DNA from: GWE2-51-13 sp041736705
GTDB taxonomy: Bacteria; Bacillota_I; Bacilli_A; Erysipelotrichales; Erysipelotrichaceae
Length of the DNA: 64,000 nt
Assembly: GCA_041736705.1 (NCBI GenBank)
Contig: JBGSTC010000022.1
Coordinates: forward strand, 37,763-101,762
Direction: 5' to 3'
How positions within the stretch are numbered: the first letter of the stretch is position 1; every line of letters begins with the position of its first letter. Under the pieces are notes generated by a model, which ran no database searches, was not told the origin of the DNA, and saw only the letters and a program-made list of their open reading frames with translations. The position numbers were made by a program, and so were the translations under genes. Shown piece by piece: positions 34,767-43,378 of the stretch.

Positions 34767-34789
34767 TAACCCCTGTTTCTCGGGGGTTA
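34767..34789. terminator. Terminator between convergent genes
   Basis: TAACCCC and GGGGTTA (34767-34773, 34783-34789) followed on the + strand by TTTTAT; it overlaps the stop of the leftward ferredoxin gene. Confidence 0.65.
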
Positions 34790-35368
34790 TTTTATCGTTC
34801 CGTCGCGATGGAGGATATGGATCGTCAATGGGAGTTCCTTACCGCTGAGTTCGATCGCATCGGTGACCGCGGCGCTCATACCGCCGCAGCACGGGACATC
34901 CATACGGAGAACCGTCACATCGAGGATATCGTTCGCTTTCAAGATCGACCCAAGACGTGAGGCGTAGCTCACACGGTCCAGCTTCGGACATCCGATCAAG
35001 ACAACGCGACCGGCGGAAAGACCGGTATAGATCGAAGGGGAGGCGAACGCCGTACAATCCGCAGCGATTAATAAATGCGCACGATCGTAGGCGGGGGAAG
35101 TCAGAGCGGACAACTGGATCTGAAGCGGCCAGTTGGTTTTTAGCGCAGGGGCATGCGGATCGACGAACGGCTGGGCTTCACGCATTTCAAAAGATATCGC
35201 ATCGACGGGACAGACCGGCAGGCAGGCGCCCAATCCGTCGCAGTAATCTTCGCGTACTACTTTGGCCTTGTGGTCGACCATCGCGATCGCCCCTTCGGCA
35301 CAGCTCTTGACGCATTTCCCGCATCCGTTGCATAAGGTGTCATCAATCTTGATCATTTGTCTTAACAT
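34787..35368 (-). CDS. Two [4Fe-4S] ferredoxin-domain protein
   Basis: The 193-residue protein begins with two Fe-S clusters: CNGCGKCVKSC (about 13-23) and CDGLGACLPVCP (about 43-54). The remaining 130 residues have further cysteines (ADCTAF, IGCPKLD, PCCGG) and resemble the C-terminal part of putative ferredoxin-dependent redox proteins of anaerobes. It is likely an electron carrier or oxidoreductase partner. The GCGAGG site supports the ATG at 35368. No partner enzyme is adjacent. Confidence 0.8.
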   Translation of the reverse strand: MLRQMIKIDDTLCNGCGKCVKSCAEGAIAMVDHKAKVVREDYCDGLGACLPVCPVDAISFEMREAQPFVDPHAPALKTNWPLQIQLSALTSPAYDRAHLLIAADCTAFASPSIYTGLSAGRVVLIGCPKLDRVSYASRLGSILKANDILDVTVLRMDVPCCGGMSAAVTDAIELSGKELPLTIHILHRDGTIK

Positions 35369-35473
35369 GGTAATCCTCGCTTTTCCCGTATCATTTTAAC
35401 ACAAAAAGACCAAAAGGGTTCAACTCGTCTCGTGCCATCAATTCCGTGTATAATATGTGAGCAACAATTAGTT

Positions 35474-35497
35474 TTGTCACTAGTTCTTCAGCGACAA
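35474..35497 (+). promoter_or_regulatory. Probable MtlR activator site
   Basis: TTGTCAC and GCGACAA form an inverted repeat with a 10-bp spacer, centred about 64 bases before the predicted mtlA start. Related half-sites (TTTTGGCAC, TCATGTCAC, TTATGGCAC) recur upstream of mtlR. Confidence 0.55.
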
Positions 35498-35514
35498 GCC
35501 TGTTTTTCAATTGA

Positions 35515-35543
35515 TTGAATGCGTGAAAGCGCTAACCTATACT
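35515..35543 (+). promoter_or_regulatory. mtlA promoter with cre in the spacer
   Basis: TTGAAT (35515-35520) and TATACT (35538-35543) are 17 bp apart. TGAAAGCGCTAACC (35524-35537) fits the core of a cre site and fills the spacer, predicting CcpA repression. A second TATAAT at 35449-35454 lacks a -35. Confidence 0.65.
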
Positions 35544-35600
35544 GAAATCAAGAAGTGCGGAGAAATCCGAAATTCTCGAGAAACCAAAGGGAGGTTTAAA

Positions 35601-36941
35601 ATGAGAGAAAAGATTCAACGTTTTGGCCGATTCCTCAGCGGAATGGTCATGCCCAACATCTCAGCATTCATCGCTTGGGGATTTATTACCACATTGTTTA
35701 TCGGAACCGGCTGGTTACCGAACGAAACGTTCGTTAAGCTTGTCGACCCGATGATCTTCTACTTGTTGCCGTTGCTCATCGGTTATACCGGTGGTAAACT
35801 GGTCCACGGTGTACGCGGAGGCGTCATCGGTGCCGTCGCTACGATCGGTTTGATCGTCGGTGTTGCGAAACCGCAATTCCTGGCCGCGATGGTCATGGGT
35901 CCGCTATCGGCATACATCCTGCGTAAGATCGACGAAGCCTTGGAAGGCAAGATTCCTTCCGGATTCGAAATGTTGATCAACAACTTCACCGCCGGGATCC
36001 TGGGTGCCGGATTGTCCATGTTGTGTCTCGTCGGGATCGGACCCCTGTTCGGTGCCTTCTCCGATGCGATGGGGAACGCCGTTCAAGCGATCGTTAACCA
36101 AGGATTGCTGCCTGTCGCTTCCTTGATCATCGAACCTGCTAAAATCTTGTTCCTAAACAATGCCATCAACCACGGCGTTCTGAGTCCTTTAGGGGTTGCG
36201 GAAGCCGCCACGAAGGGTCAATCGATCTTCTTCTTGCTTGAAACCAATCCGGGTCCGGGCTTGGGCGTTCTCGCCGCTTGCTGGGTATTCGGTAAAGGAT
36301 TAGTCAAAGAATCCGCTCCGGGAGCGATCATCATCCACTTCTTGGGCGGTATCCACGAAATCTACTTCCCGTACGTCTTGATGAATCCCTTACTGCTGTT
36401 GTCCGTCGTCGCCGGCGGTGTTACCGGTGTCGCAACCTTCTCGCTGTTGGGTGCGGGCTTAGCTGCCGCCCCGTCGCCGGGATCCATCTTCGCTCTTTCC
36501 GCCATGGCGCCTAAAGGTGGCTTGCTACCGGTATGGGCTGGCGTATTGACCGCCGCCATCGTTTCCTTCCTCGTCTCTTCCGTCATCATGAAGTTCACCA
36601 ATACCAGTGAAGATCTGGATGCCGCCAAAGGCGCTGTCAAAGAAATGAAGGGTTTACGTCAAGTTTCCATTAAGAAGATCGTCTTCGCTTGCGATGCCGG
36701 CATGGGTTCGTCCGCCATGGGCGCTTCCACCCTTCGTAAGAAAATCAAAGCCGCCGGTTTGGATATCGAAGTCGTCCATGCCTCGGTTGAAGACGTACCC
36801 AATGATGCCAATCTCATCGTCACCCACGAATCCTTGGCGGCACGTGCCCGTCAAGATCATCCGAACGTTGAAGTCGTAACCATCACGAATTTCGTCGGAG
36901 CCCCGGAATACGATACGTTGGTTCAACGTTTACTGAAATAA
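35601..36941 (+). CDS. mtlA: PTS mannitol transporter subunit IICB
   Basis: A 446-residue membrane permease: IIC domain (1-345) with about six to eight hydrophobic segments and the substrate-binding GGIHEIYFPY motif, then a IIB domain (355-446) with phosphocysteine loop CDAGMGSSAMGA. Mannitol is taken up and delivered as mannitol-1-phosphate. There is no IIA domain; it is supplied by the protein at 39201. GGGAGG fits the ATG at 35601. Gene order mtlA-mtlR-mtl(BF)-mtlD resembles that of Geobacillus. Confidence 0.95.
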   Translation: MREKIQRFGRFLSGMVMPNISAFIAWGFITTLFIGTGWLPNETFVKLVDPMIFYLLPLLIGYTGGKLVHGVRGGVIGAVATIGLIVGVAKPQFLAAMVMGPLSAYILRKIDEALEGKIPSGFEMLINNFTAGILGAGLSMLCLVGIGPLFGAFSDAMGNAVQAIVNQGLLPVASLIIEPAKILFLNNAINHGVLSPLGVAEAATKGQSIFFLLETNPGPGLGVLAACWVFGKGLVKESAPGAIIIHFLGGIHEIYFPYVLMNPLLLLSVVAGGVTGVATFSLLGAGLAAAPSPGSIFALSAMAPKGGLLPVWAGVLTAAIVSFLVSSVIMKFTNTSEDLDAAKGAVKEMKGLRQVSIKKIVFACDAGMGSSAMGASTLRKKIKAAGLDIEVVHASVEDVPNDANLIVTHESLAARARQDHPNVEVVTITNFVGAPEYDTLVQRLLK

Positions 36942-36945
36942 TCCA

Positions 36946-36970
36946 AAAGGGGCAGCAATGCCCCTTTCTT
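36946..36970 (+). terminator. Terminator after mtlA
   Basis: AAAGGGGCA-GCAA-TGCCCCTTT with a GNRA loop and T-rich tail. Confidence 0.85.
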
Positions 36971-36973
36971 AAA

Positions 36974-37045
36974 TTATGGCACGAGTGATATGAATGCACA
37001 ATTAAATCATGTCACTATTCAATTTTGGCACCAACCCACTATAAT
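36974..37045 (+). promoter_or_regulatory. mtlR upstream region with three MtlR-like half-sites and -10
   Basis: TTATGGCAC (36974), TCATGTCAC (37007) and TTTTGGCAC (37023) share the pattern TYWTGKCAC and are spaced 33 and 16 bp. TATAAT lies at 37040-37045 without a clear -35, suggesting autoregulated transcription of mtlR. Confidence 0.5.
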
Positions 37046-37065
37046 GAAGTTGACGGAGGTGCGAC

Positions 37066-39204
37066 ATGACCCAACGACTTGCGATTCTTAGCCCACGGTT
37101 GATCCAGTGTTTGGTATTGTTGGCGGACAACGACGATTTCGTGACGGTCGCGAAACTTGCCGAATCCTGCAAGACAAGCAAACGCACGCTCTTCCGCGAG
37201 ATGAAAGACATCAATGAAATCCTACGTCCCTACCGTGTCCACATCCAATCCAAAACCGGATATGGCGTGAAGATGGAAGGGGAGAAAGACGAGAAGATCC
37301 ATTTCAAGAGTTTACTGCTGCAAGCGGGGATGCAAAGTTCGCTCATCCTCAAGGAAGAGCGACAAGCCTATCTGCTGACGGAACTCCTCAAAAATAAGAA
37401 TCTGCAGAAATTCGTGGTGTATAGCCGTAAGTTCGACGTCTCCGAAGCGACCATCAGTAACGACTTGAAAGCGATCGAACAGATCCTTTCGAGCTATGAT
37501 CTTCAGTTTACACGTCGTCCCGGCAGTCCGATGAACCTGGTCGGTTCGGAAGAAAACTTCCGTAAAGCGATCACCGATTACATCCATAAACACATGGGTG
37601 AAGAACCCTTGAAAAGAATGTTGGAGCGCGACGACCGTCCGTGGCAGGTGGAAGACTACTTCAGAAACCAGGGACCCGACAGCATCCTGCAACTCGTCAA
37701 CAAGGAAATCCTCTGGAAAGTCATCAATGTCTTGAAAGAGAACGATTCGATCTGGGTTCATCGTTTAGCCCAAAGTTCATACATCGGATTGATTCTACAT
37801 ATCACGATCGCGCTTGAACGGATGCAGAACAACGACGAAATCAAGATGAATCCCAGTCTGCTCCAACAGATCCAAGAAGACCCCTACTACACGAAAGCCA
37901 AGGATTTGGCGGCTTATATCGAAGATGAATTCGACATGACGTTCCCTCAAGAAGAAATCGCGTACATCACGATGCATCTCAAAGGGGCAAGGCTACTCAA
38001 CGTGGATACCTCGATTCCCGAAGCCACGGAAGAAGAATTGGTCAGCGCCTATGAAGTGACACGCCTGGTCTATCGATTGGTGGAAGCCTTCGAAATGATA
38101 TCCGGCTTGCATATCAAACAAGATGAATTACTGATCTCCGGTTTGACGACGCATCTGCGTCCGGCCTTGACACGCATCAAGTTCAAGATGGAAATCCGCA
38201 ACCCGCTCCTCAAACAAATCCAGTCGCAATACGCCCAAGTCTATTCACTGACATCGCAAGCCGTGATGAAGATCAGCGCCGAGTACGGCTTGGTCATCAA
38301 TGAAGACGAGATCGGATTTCTGGCGATCCACTTCGGGGCGGCGATGGAACGTCGCAATCCGCACGAACAACGCCGTACGGTACGCTTGGCGGTGGTCTGT
38401 GCTTCGGGCATCGGTATTTCCAGCCTGCTCGCCTCGAAAATTAAACGTATCTTCCAGGACGAAGTCAAAGTCGAACCACGTTCGCAAGTCGATGTCCGAT
38501 CGATGAACCCTGAGAAATATGATCTGTTGGTCTCGACCATGCCGATCGAATCCGACCACTTGCCGGTGTTGATGGTGAATCCGCTGTTGAGCGATACGGA
38601 TGTCGAGAATCTGAAGGTCGAAGTCGGCCGTCTTTCCCGCTTGACGATGGTCCAGACGGAAGGGCAAGCCCATGCCCGCATGGGGGTCGTCCTGAATCAA
38701 ATGGAAGACATCGCGGTGAGTGTGAAACATCTACTTGAGAATATCGACATCGTCGTGCTTGATCCGACGATTCCAATGACGAAGATCTTTTCGACCATCG
38801 GGTATCGTATCGGAAAAGATAAGAAATCCGGGAAGTTGATCGTCGACGATTTACGTCAGCGGGAGAAAATGGGATCGATCCACCTCGAAGAGGAACAAGT
38901 CATCCTCCTGCATGCGAAGACCGCCGGGGTCGACTCTCCGATCTGTATGGTTTTCCGCAGTAACGCCTCGTCGTTCCAAGACCCCGAAATGAACGGGATG
39001 AAGACCATCGTCGTCCTCTTGGCCCCGGTAAATGTCAATCCGATCATCCAGGAACTCATGAGTCGCATCAGTGCCGGGCTTTTGGAAGACTCCTCCTTTC
39101 TCTTTGCGATCCATCGGGAAGAATCCTCCCGATTGCGTGAAGCCATCGAAGCCTTGCTTAAGCCGGGACTGGATGAATGGCTCAAGGAGGTCGCGGGAGA
39201 ATGA
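37066..39204 (+). CDS. mtlR: Mannitol operon activator, PRD/BglG-type with EIIB and EIIA domains
   Basis: A 712-residue PTS-controlled regulator: N-terminal HTH domains (about 1-160, including SKRTLFREM and VSEATISNDL), PRD1 and PRD2 (about 190-410), an EIIB(Gat)-like domain with VCASGIG (Cys near 445), and an EIIA-like domain (about 565-705) with LLHAKT. Phosphorylation of PRD histidines and the IIB Cys by the PTS sets activity according to mannitol supply. Its stop overlaps the next start (ATGA). Confidence 0.92.
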   Translation: MTQRLAILSPRLIQCLVLLADNDDFVTVAKLAESCKTSKRTLFREMKDINEILRPYRVHIQSKTGYGVKMEGEKDEKIHFKSLLLQAGMQSSLILKEERQAYLLTELLKNKNLQKFVVYSRKFDVSEATISNDLKAIEQILSSYDLQFTRRPGSPMNLVGSEENFRKAITDYIHKHMGEEPLKRMLERDDRPWQVEDYFRNQGPDSILQLVNKEILWKVINVLKENDSIWVHRLAQSSYIGLILHITIALERMQNNDEIKMNPSLLQQIQEDPYYTKAKDLAAYIEDEFDMTFPQEEIAYITMHLKGARLLNVDTSIPEATEEELVSAYEVTRLVYRLVEAFEMISGLHIKQDELLISGLTTHLRPALTRIKFKMEIRNPLLKQIQSQYAQVYSLTSQAVMKISAEYGLVINEDEIGFLAIHFGAAMERRNPHEQRRTVRLAVVCASGIGISSLLASKIKRIFQDEVKVEPRSQVDVRSMNPEKYDLLVSTMPIESDHLPVLMVNPLLSDTDVENLKVEVGRLSRLTMVQTEGQAHARMGVVLNQMEDIAVSVKHLLENIDIVVLDPTIPMTKIFSTIGYRIGKDKKSGKLIVDDLRQREKMGSIHLEEEQVILLHAKTAGVDSPICMVFRSNASSFQDPEMNGMKTIVVLLAPVNVNPIIQELMSRISAGLLEDSSFLFAIHREESSRLREAIEALLKPGLDEWLKEVAGE

Positions 39205-39926
39205 AGAAAAAATATCGGCTTGTCTTCGTATGCGATGCGGGTATGGGATCCAGCGCCTTGGGTGCAAGCATGCTTCGCCGCAAACTGAATGAATACAAGA
39301 TCGACGCGGAAGTCAAAAACGCATCGATCGACAATGAAAGCATCGTGGCGGACATCATCGTCTCCCACGAGAACTTCGCCCATATCCTCAAGAAGAGATA
39401 TCCAAAAACGCTGATCATTTCGCTCAGCGATTTCATGAATCGCGAAAATTACAACAAGGTGGTAGAAATCATGCAAAACATGCAGCAAAATAAACTCAAC
39501 GTTCTCCGTAAAGAAAACATCCTCGTCAATTGTCCCGTGGAAACCAGCGATGAAGCCATCCTTTCCGTCGGGAAAATGTTGGTGGACGGGGGGTATGTTA
39601 CACCGGAGTATGTCCAAGGGATGATGGAACGCGATCATTCATTGTCGGTCTTCATGGGCAATACCTTGGCGATCCCGCACGGGGAATATGAATACAAGAA
39701 ATTCATCAAACACTCCGGCATCGTCATCAAAGTCTACCCCCAGGCGATCGATTGGCATGGGGAGAAGGTCCATCTCGTTCTCGGCTTGGCCGGGATCGGC
39801 GAAGACCACATCACCATCCTTTCCAATTGTGCGACCGTGTTCAGTGAAATGAGCGACGTGGAGCGGGTGATCAAGAACCAGAACGTGGATGAGATTTTCG
39901 ACCTCTTGACCGCGGAAGAAGAATAA
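39201..39926 (+). CDS. PTS mannitol IIB-IIA fusion protein
   Basis: The 241 residues comprise a IIB domain (1-95) with phosphocysteine loop CDAGMGSSALGA and a IIA domain (about 98-241) with the phospho-histidine motif IPHGEYEY. Normally MtlF is IIA alone; here a second IIB copy is fused, although mtlA already carries one. It may phosphorylate the permease IIB, substitute for it, or signal to MtlR. The ATG at 39201 is preceded by AAGGAGG and overlaps mtlR. Confidence 0.88.
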   Translation: MKKKYRLVFVCDAGMGSSALGASMLRRKLNEYKIDAEVKNASIDNESIVADIIVSHENFAHILKKRYPKTLIISLSDFMNRENYNKVVEIMQNMQQNKLNVLRKENILVNCPVETSDEAILSVGKMLVDGGYVTPEYVQGMMERDHSLSVFMGNTLAIPHGEYEYKKFIKHSGIVIKVYPQAIDWHGEKVHLVLGLAGIGEDHITILSNCATVFSEMSDVERVIKNQNVDEIFDLLTAEEE

Positions 39927-41063
39927 ATGAAAAGCGCGGTACATTTCGGAGCCGGAAACATCGGCCGGGGATTCATCGGCTTACTCTTGACGCAGTCGGG
40001 ATATCATGTCACCTTCCTGGATGTCAACGACGTCGTGATCCAGGCGCTTAAGCAGAGGAAGTCGTATACCGTCGAATTGGTGGGTGAGACCACGACGATC
40101 GAAACCGTGAAGGATGTCTACGGGATCAACAGTAAGACCGAAGGGGACGAAGCCTTCTTGGCGCTATTGTCCGCGGAATTGATTACGACGGCGGTCGGTC
40201 CTTCGATCCTTCCGTTGATCGCGAAGCAACTTGCCCCTGTCATCGAAGCTCGCGCTCAATCGGCGACATCGTCTTTCCTCAACATCATCGCTTGTGAAAA
40301 CACCATCGGCGGTTCGAAGCAACTCGAAACCGCCTTGCGGGGCTTACTAAGCCCCGCCGCAGTCGCCTATCTCGATGCCTGGGTCGGTTTCCCCAACGCA
40401 GCCGTCGACCGCATCGTCCCCAACCAAGTCAACGAAGATCCGCTTCACGTAAAAGTCGAACCTTTCTTTGAATGGGTCGTCGATTCGCGTGGAATCAAAG
40501 GGAATCTCGCCATCGAAGGCGTTCACTTCACCAATCGCTTGGAAGCGTTCATCGAACGTAAACTGTTCACGGTCAATACGGGGCATGCCTCGGCGGCCTA
40601 TGCGGCGTATAAAAAAGGCATCGCCACGATTCCCGAGGCGATGCTGGATCTGGAAATCAAGAATTTCGTCACCACCGTCATCCGCGAAACCGGATCTCTC
40701 ATCGTAAAGAAATACGGGTTCGATCCGATCGAACAAGAGAACTATGTCCAAAAAACCATCCGTCGTTTCTCCAATCCGTACATCGTCGATGAAGTGACGC
40801 GGGTCGGACGATCCCCCTTACGTAAGTTGACCCCTCAGGATCGGTTCATCAAACCGATCGTGGAGTTGACCAAGCACGGACTACGTTGCGATGCGCTCAA
40901 ACAATCGGTCGCCAACGCCCTCCATTATGACTATGCCGGGGATGAAGAAGCAATGAAACTCCAATCCGCCATCCAAGAGAAAGGCGTCGCACAAGCGTTG
41001 TCCGAAGCCAGCGGCTTACCCGGCGATGGAGACATCGTCAAACAAATCATTCAATCGTACTAA
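39927..41063 (+). CDS. mtlD: Mannitol-1-phosphate 5-dehydrogenase
   Basis: A 378-residue NAD-dependent polyol dehydrogenase with Rossmann motif GAGNIGRGFIG (8-18), NTGHASAAY and the catalytic-lysine helix region; it oxidises mannitol-1-phosphate to fructose-6-phosphate. It starts directly at the base after the previous stop. It is the last gene of the mannitol locus. Confidence 0.95.
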   Translation: MKSAVHFGAGNIGRGFIGLLLTQSGYHVTFLDVNDVVIQALKQRKSYTVELVGETTTIETVKDVYGINSKTEGDEAFLALLSAELITTAVGPSILPLIAKQLAPVIEARAQSATSSFLNIIACENTIGGSKQLETALRGLLSPAAVAYLDAWVGFPNAAVDRIVPNQVNEDPLHVKVEPFFEWVVDSRGIKGNLAIEGVHFTNRLEAFIERKLFTVNTGHASAAYAAYKKGIATIPEAMLDLEIKNFVTTVIRETGSLIVKKYGFDPIEQENYVQKTIRRFSNPYIVDEVTRVGRSPLRKLTPQDRFIKPIVELTKHGLRCDALKQSVANALHYDYAGDEEAMKLQSAIQEKGVAQALSEASGLPGDGDIVKQIIQSY

Positions 41064-41087
41064 AAACCGTGGTTCATGCCACGGTTT
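41064..41087. terminator. Bidirectional terminator after mtlD
   Basis: AAACCGTGG and CCACGGTTT enclose TTCATG; T-runs flank it on both strands, so it also serves the leftward sortase operon. Confidence 0.85.
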
Positions 41088-41907
41088 CTTTTTTGGATAA
41101 CGCAAGATACATCAGAATGCTTCCGACCAGCACCAGTACGAATCCGACCCCGATCAACTTCACCAACCCGTTTTCAAGCAAGACGGCAGCGAGTCGTTGA
41201 ATGGAGTAAGGACGGATCTGGATGCGATCATAAAAGCCTTCGACGTAGAGATATCCTGGGATGAGGAAGTAGATCCATCCTGTGGATAACAATGCCGTCG
41301 TTAACGATCGGTTCCATCGTTTTTGGGCAAGAAGCCTGTAGAGGAAATAAGCGAGCGACACGATCAGCAGGAAGAGGATGATCGAAAGGTTTCTTGAGGG
41401 AATCTCGATCCGGTTTCGTGCCGAGAGATAAAGATCATAATAGGGGATCGTCGCAGATCGGATATAGTCATCCGTGATGAGGGTGACCAATTCATCGATC
41501 CCTGCCTGGACCTCGGAGGTCATGGTCAACTCCTGGCTTTCCATGAATGCAACCAAGCGACTTCGAAGCTCCCGGGATAACTCCAACGTATCGATGAAGG
41601 GATCCCCGTCCAAGCTTGTCTTATGGAGGGTAAGCTGGATGTCGCTTTCCATTTTCTCTTTGGAAACGATGCCTTCGACGACTTCTTCGTCGACGCCGTA
41701 CTGGGTCGCGACGTCCTTGGATTTCGCCACCCATTCGTCATAGTCATTGTTGGAGAAGGAACTCTTTACCATCGCCTCCGTCATCGCGTCTTGGCTAAAA
41801 AAGAATGGGTTTATCGTAATCAATCCGATCCACACTACGATACATAGGGTTAACATTAGAACGGTGAACGAAGCGATGATGCTGCGTGCTTTTTCCTGGT
41901 TTTTCAT
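41074..41907 (-). CDS. Sortase-linked four-helix membrane protein, function unknown
   Basis: The 277-residue protein has one N-terminal hydrophobic helix, an extracytoplasmic helical domain of about 150 residues rich in acidic residues, and three helices in the C-terminal 110 residues. I recognise no family. It is the third gene of a leftward unit after an exported protein and a sortase, starting 6 bases after the sortase stop. Its job is probably tied to surface-protein processing or localisation. Confidence 0.6.
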   Translation of the reverse strand: MKNQEKARSIIASFTVLMLTLCIVVWIGLITINPFFFSQDAMTEAMVKSSFSNNDYDEWVAKSKDVATQYGVDEEVVEGIVSKEKMESDIQLTLHKTSLDGDPFIDTLELSRELRSRLVAFMESQELTMTSEVQAGIDELVTLITDDYIRSATIPYYDLYLSARNRIEIPSRNLSIILFLLIVSLAYFLYRLLAQKRWNRSLTTALLSTGWIYFLIPGYLYVEGFYDRIQIRPYSIQRLAAVLLENGLVKLIGVGFVLVLVGSILMYLALSKKETVA

Positions 41908-41913
41908 GTTGAC

Positions 41914-42576
41914 CTACTTCACATCCGGGCCCGAAATCCGGTGACCATAAACCACGAACCGATCATATCTGCGACTGGAAAGGATACGGAAAGGATAACA
42001 AGTATACAAGATGAGTTGTTCAACCTCTTGGTTCAGTTGGTAGAACGTCGGATCGTCGGCTTTCTTCACCACGATTTCATCGACCGCATAGACATATTCG
42101 CCATAGTTGGTGTGGATGACGATTTCATCGTCAAGGGTGATGTATTGGAGCTGCTTGAACACCGAGAGATTGTGTCCCCCGATCAACAAGGGTTTCTGAA
42201 ACCCCGGTAGGAAACTCCCGATATACTGACCGGCGCCATAGCGCAGGATTTTCTCGCTGTCCCCCCAATAGAGTCTCACATCGAGATCGATGCGCTGGAT
42301 ACTGAGGTTGGCGTAATGGACCCCGACAAACGGAATCACCACTTCGGACAAAGGGACGGTACTTCGATCGATCAGGTCTTTGCCTTGGAAGATCGAGTCC
42401 AGATCCGCATCGAAATCCGGTGCGTTCTCCGCGATGACCATCGATGCGACAGATAAAGAAAGATCGACCGTCGGTTTAAGGAGACCGTAAAGTAAAACGC
42501 ATGAAACCAAAGAAAAAAGCAAAGGCACGATAAGAATCGCCGCCATTGCTTTTGAGACTTTCGAAACCGACTTCAT
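41914..42576 (-). CDS. Sortase family transpeptidase
   Basis: The 220-residue membrane-anchored enzyme has an N-terminal helix and the sortase catalytic triad: H135 (GGHN), C193 in ILYTC and R206 in YDRFVVYG. Sortases cleave a C-terminal signal and join the protein to cell wall or another acceptor. The compact size and the TC-YPF context recall class D-like enzymes. I chose the ATG at 42576 because longer forms overlap the substrate gene. It directly follows the likely substrate gene. Confidence 0.85.
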   Translation of the reverse strand: MKSVSKVSKAMAAILIVPLLFSLVSCVLLYGLLKPTVDLSLSVASMVIAENAPDFDADLDSIFQGKDLIDRSTVPLSEVVIPFVGVHYANLSIQRIDLDVRLYWGDSEKILRYGAGQYIGSFLPGFQKPLLIGGHNLSVFKQLQYITLDDEIVIHTNYGEYVYAVDEIVVKKADDPTFYQLNQEVEQLILYTCYPFRILSSRRYDRFVVYGHRISGPDVK

Positions 42577-42580
42577 CAAC

Positions 42581-43165
42581 CTATGCTTTCGCAACAAGCA
42601 GATTGTTTTTCTTTGCGAAAGCGACGGCGCCGACCATCGTCAGACCGAGGATGGAGAACATCCAGAAACTGACGGTCGCATTCATGCCGGTATTCTTCAC
42701 CACGGTGGAAGCCGTGCTCACGTCGGATTGGACCATGACGGATGTTCCCGAAAGGATGCTGACCGTCTTGGTGGCGACATCGTATTCAAACGTCAGGGAA
42801 ATCGATGCGACGGAAGCCGTCGCGGCTTGCGCCAACGCCAGGATTTCGTTCTTGTCATCCAAGGTCAGCTTCGTCAAATCGGTGACGCCGGCAGCTTTGA
42901 TGACGGCCGCGATATCATCGATCGCATCCAGGATCGCGGTAGCGTCGGCTTGCGTGAAGTCGACACCGTCCATCATGAAGAAGTTCTTCGCGATGTTCAG
43001 TTCTTCGGTCGACAGAGCGACGGTTTTTGTGCCCACAACGACGCCGGCCGCCAGCTTGTCAAGAATGGATTGTTCGTACGTGTTGACAGTCGTCGCCGCG
43101 AAAACAGGTAACATCGTCATCGCCAGAACGAGCGCGCTTGTCAAAAACAGAATGATTTTTTTCAT
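42581..43165 (-). CDS. Secreted surface protein, probable sortase substrate
   Basis: This 194-residue protein has a signal peptide ending VFA-AT and a small Ala/Asp-rich central domain with alternating helices (DGVDFTQADATAILDAIDD). The C-terminus is a sorting-like signal: VKNTG, then a hydrophobic helix and a basic tail KKNN. VKNTG departs from LPxTG. The domain recalls the processed acidic surface proteins found beside class D sortases in Bacillota, a likeness I have not verified. It is the first gene of the sortase unit, with GGGAGG before its ATG. Confidence 0.7.
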   Translation of the reverse strand: MKKIILFLTSALVLAMTMLPVFAATTVNTYEQSILDKLAAGVVVGTKTVALSTEELNIAKNFFMMDGVDFTQADATAILDAIDDIAAVIKAAGVTDLTKLTLDDKNEILALAQAATASVASISLTFEYDVATKTVSILSGTSVMVQSDVSTASTVVKNTGMNATVSFWMFSILGLTMVGAVAFAKKNNLLVAKA

Positions 43166-43177
43166 GTTGTTCCTCCC

Positions 43178-43202
43178 ATGTCGCCCGTAAGTGCGGCGAC
43201 AT
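43178..43202 (-). other. Hairpin in the leader of the sortase-substrate gene
   Basis: ATGTCGCC and GGCGACAT form a perfect 8-bp stem with a 9-base loop, immediately upstream of the GGGAGG ribosome site. It may stabilise the message or tune translation. Confidence 0.6.
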
Positions 43203-43220
43203 CCCATGTATCATGGTTTT

Positions 43221-43249
43221 ATTGTATGAACCGCGAAGAGCGATGTCAA
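43221..43249 (-). promoter_or_regulatory. Promoter of the sortase operon
   Basis: Reading leftward, consensus TTGACA (43249-43244) and TACAAT (43226-43221) are 17 bp apart. Confidence 0.85.
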
Positions 43250-43378
43250 GGCATTCCGACGGTCTTCCGTAAAGAAATTCGCAACATTTTTCATTCTTTC
43301 ATTTGGGTTTCAAGCGATTCAGTAGATGCGTGTTAAACGATGTGAAGACGTAGCGAAGTGCTCATTTCATCGATGATT

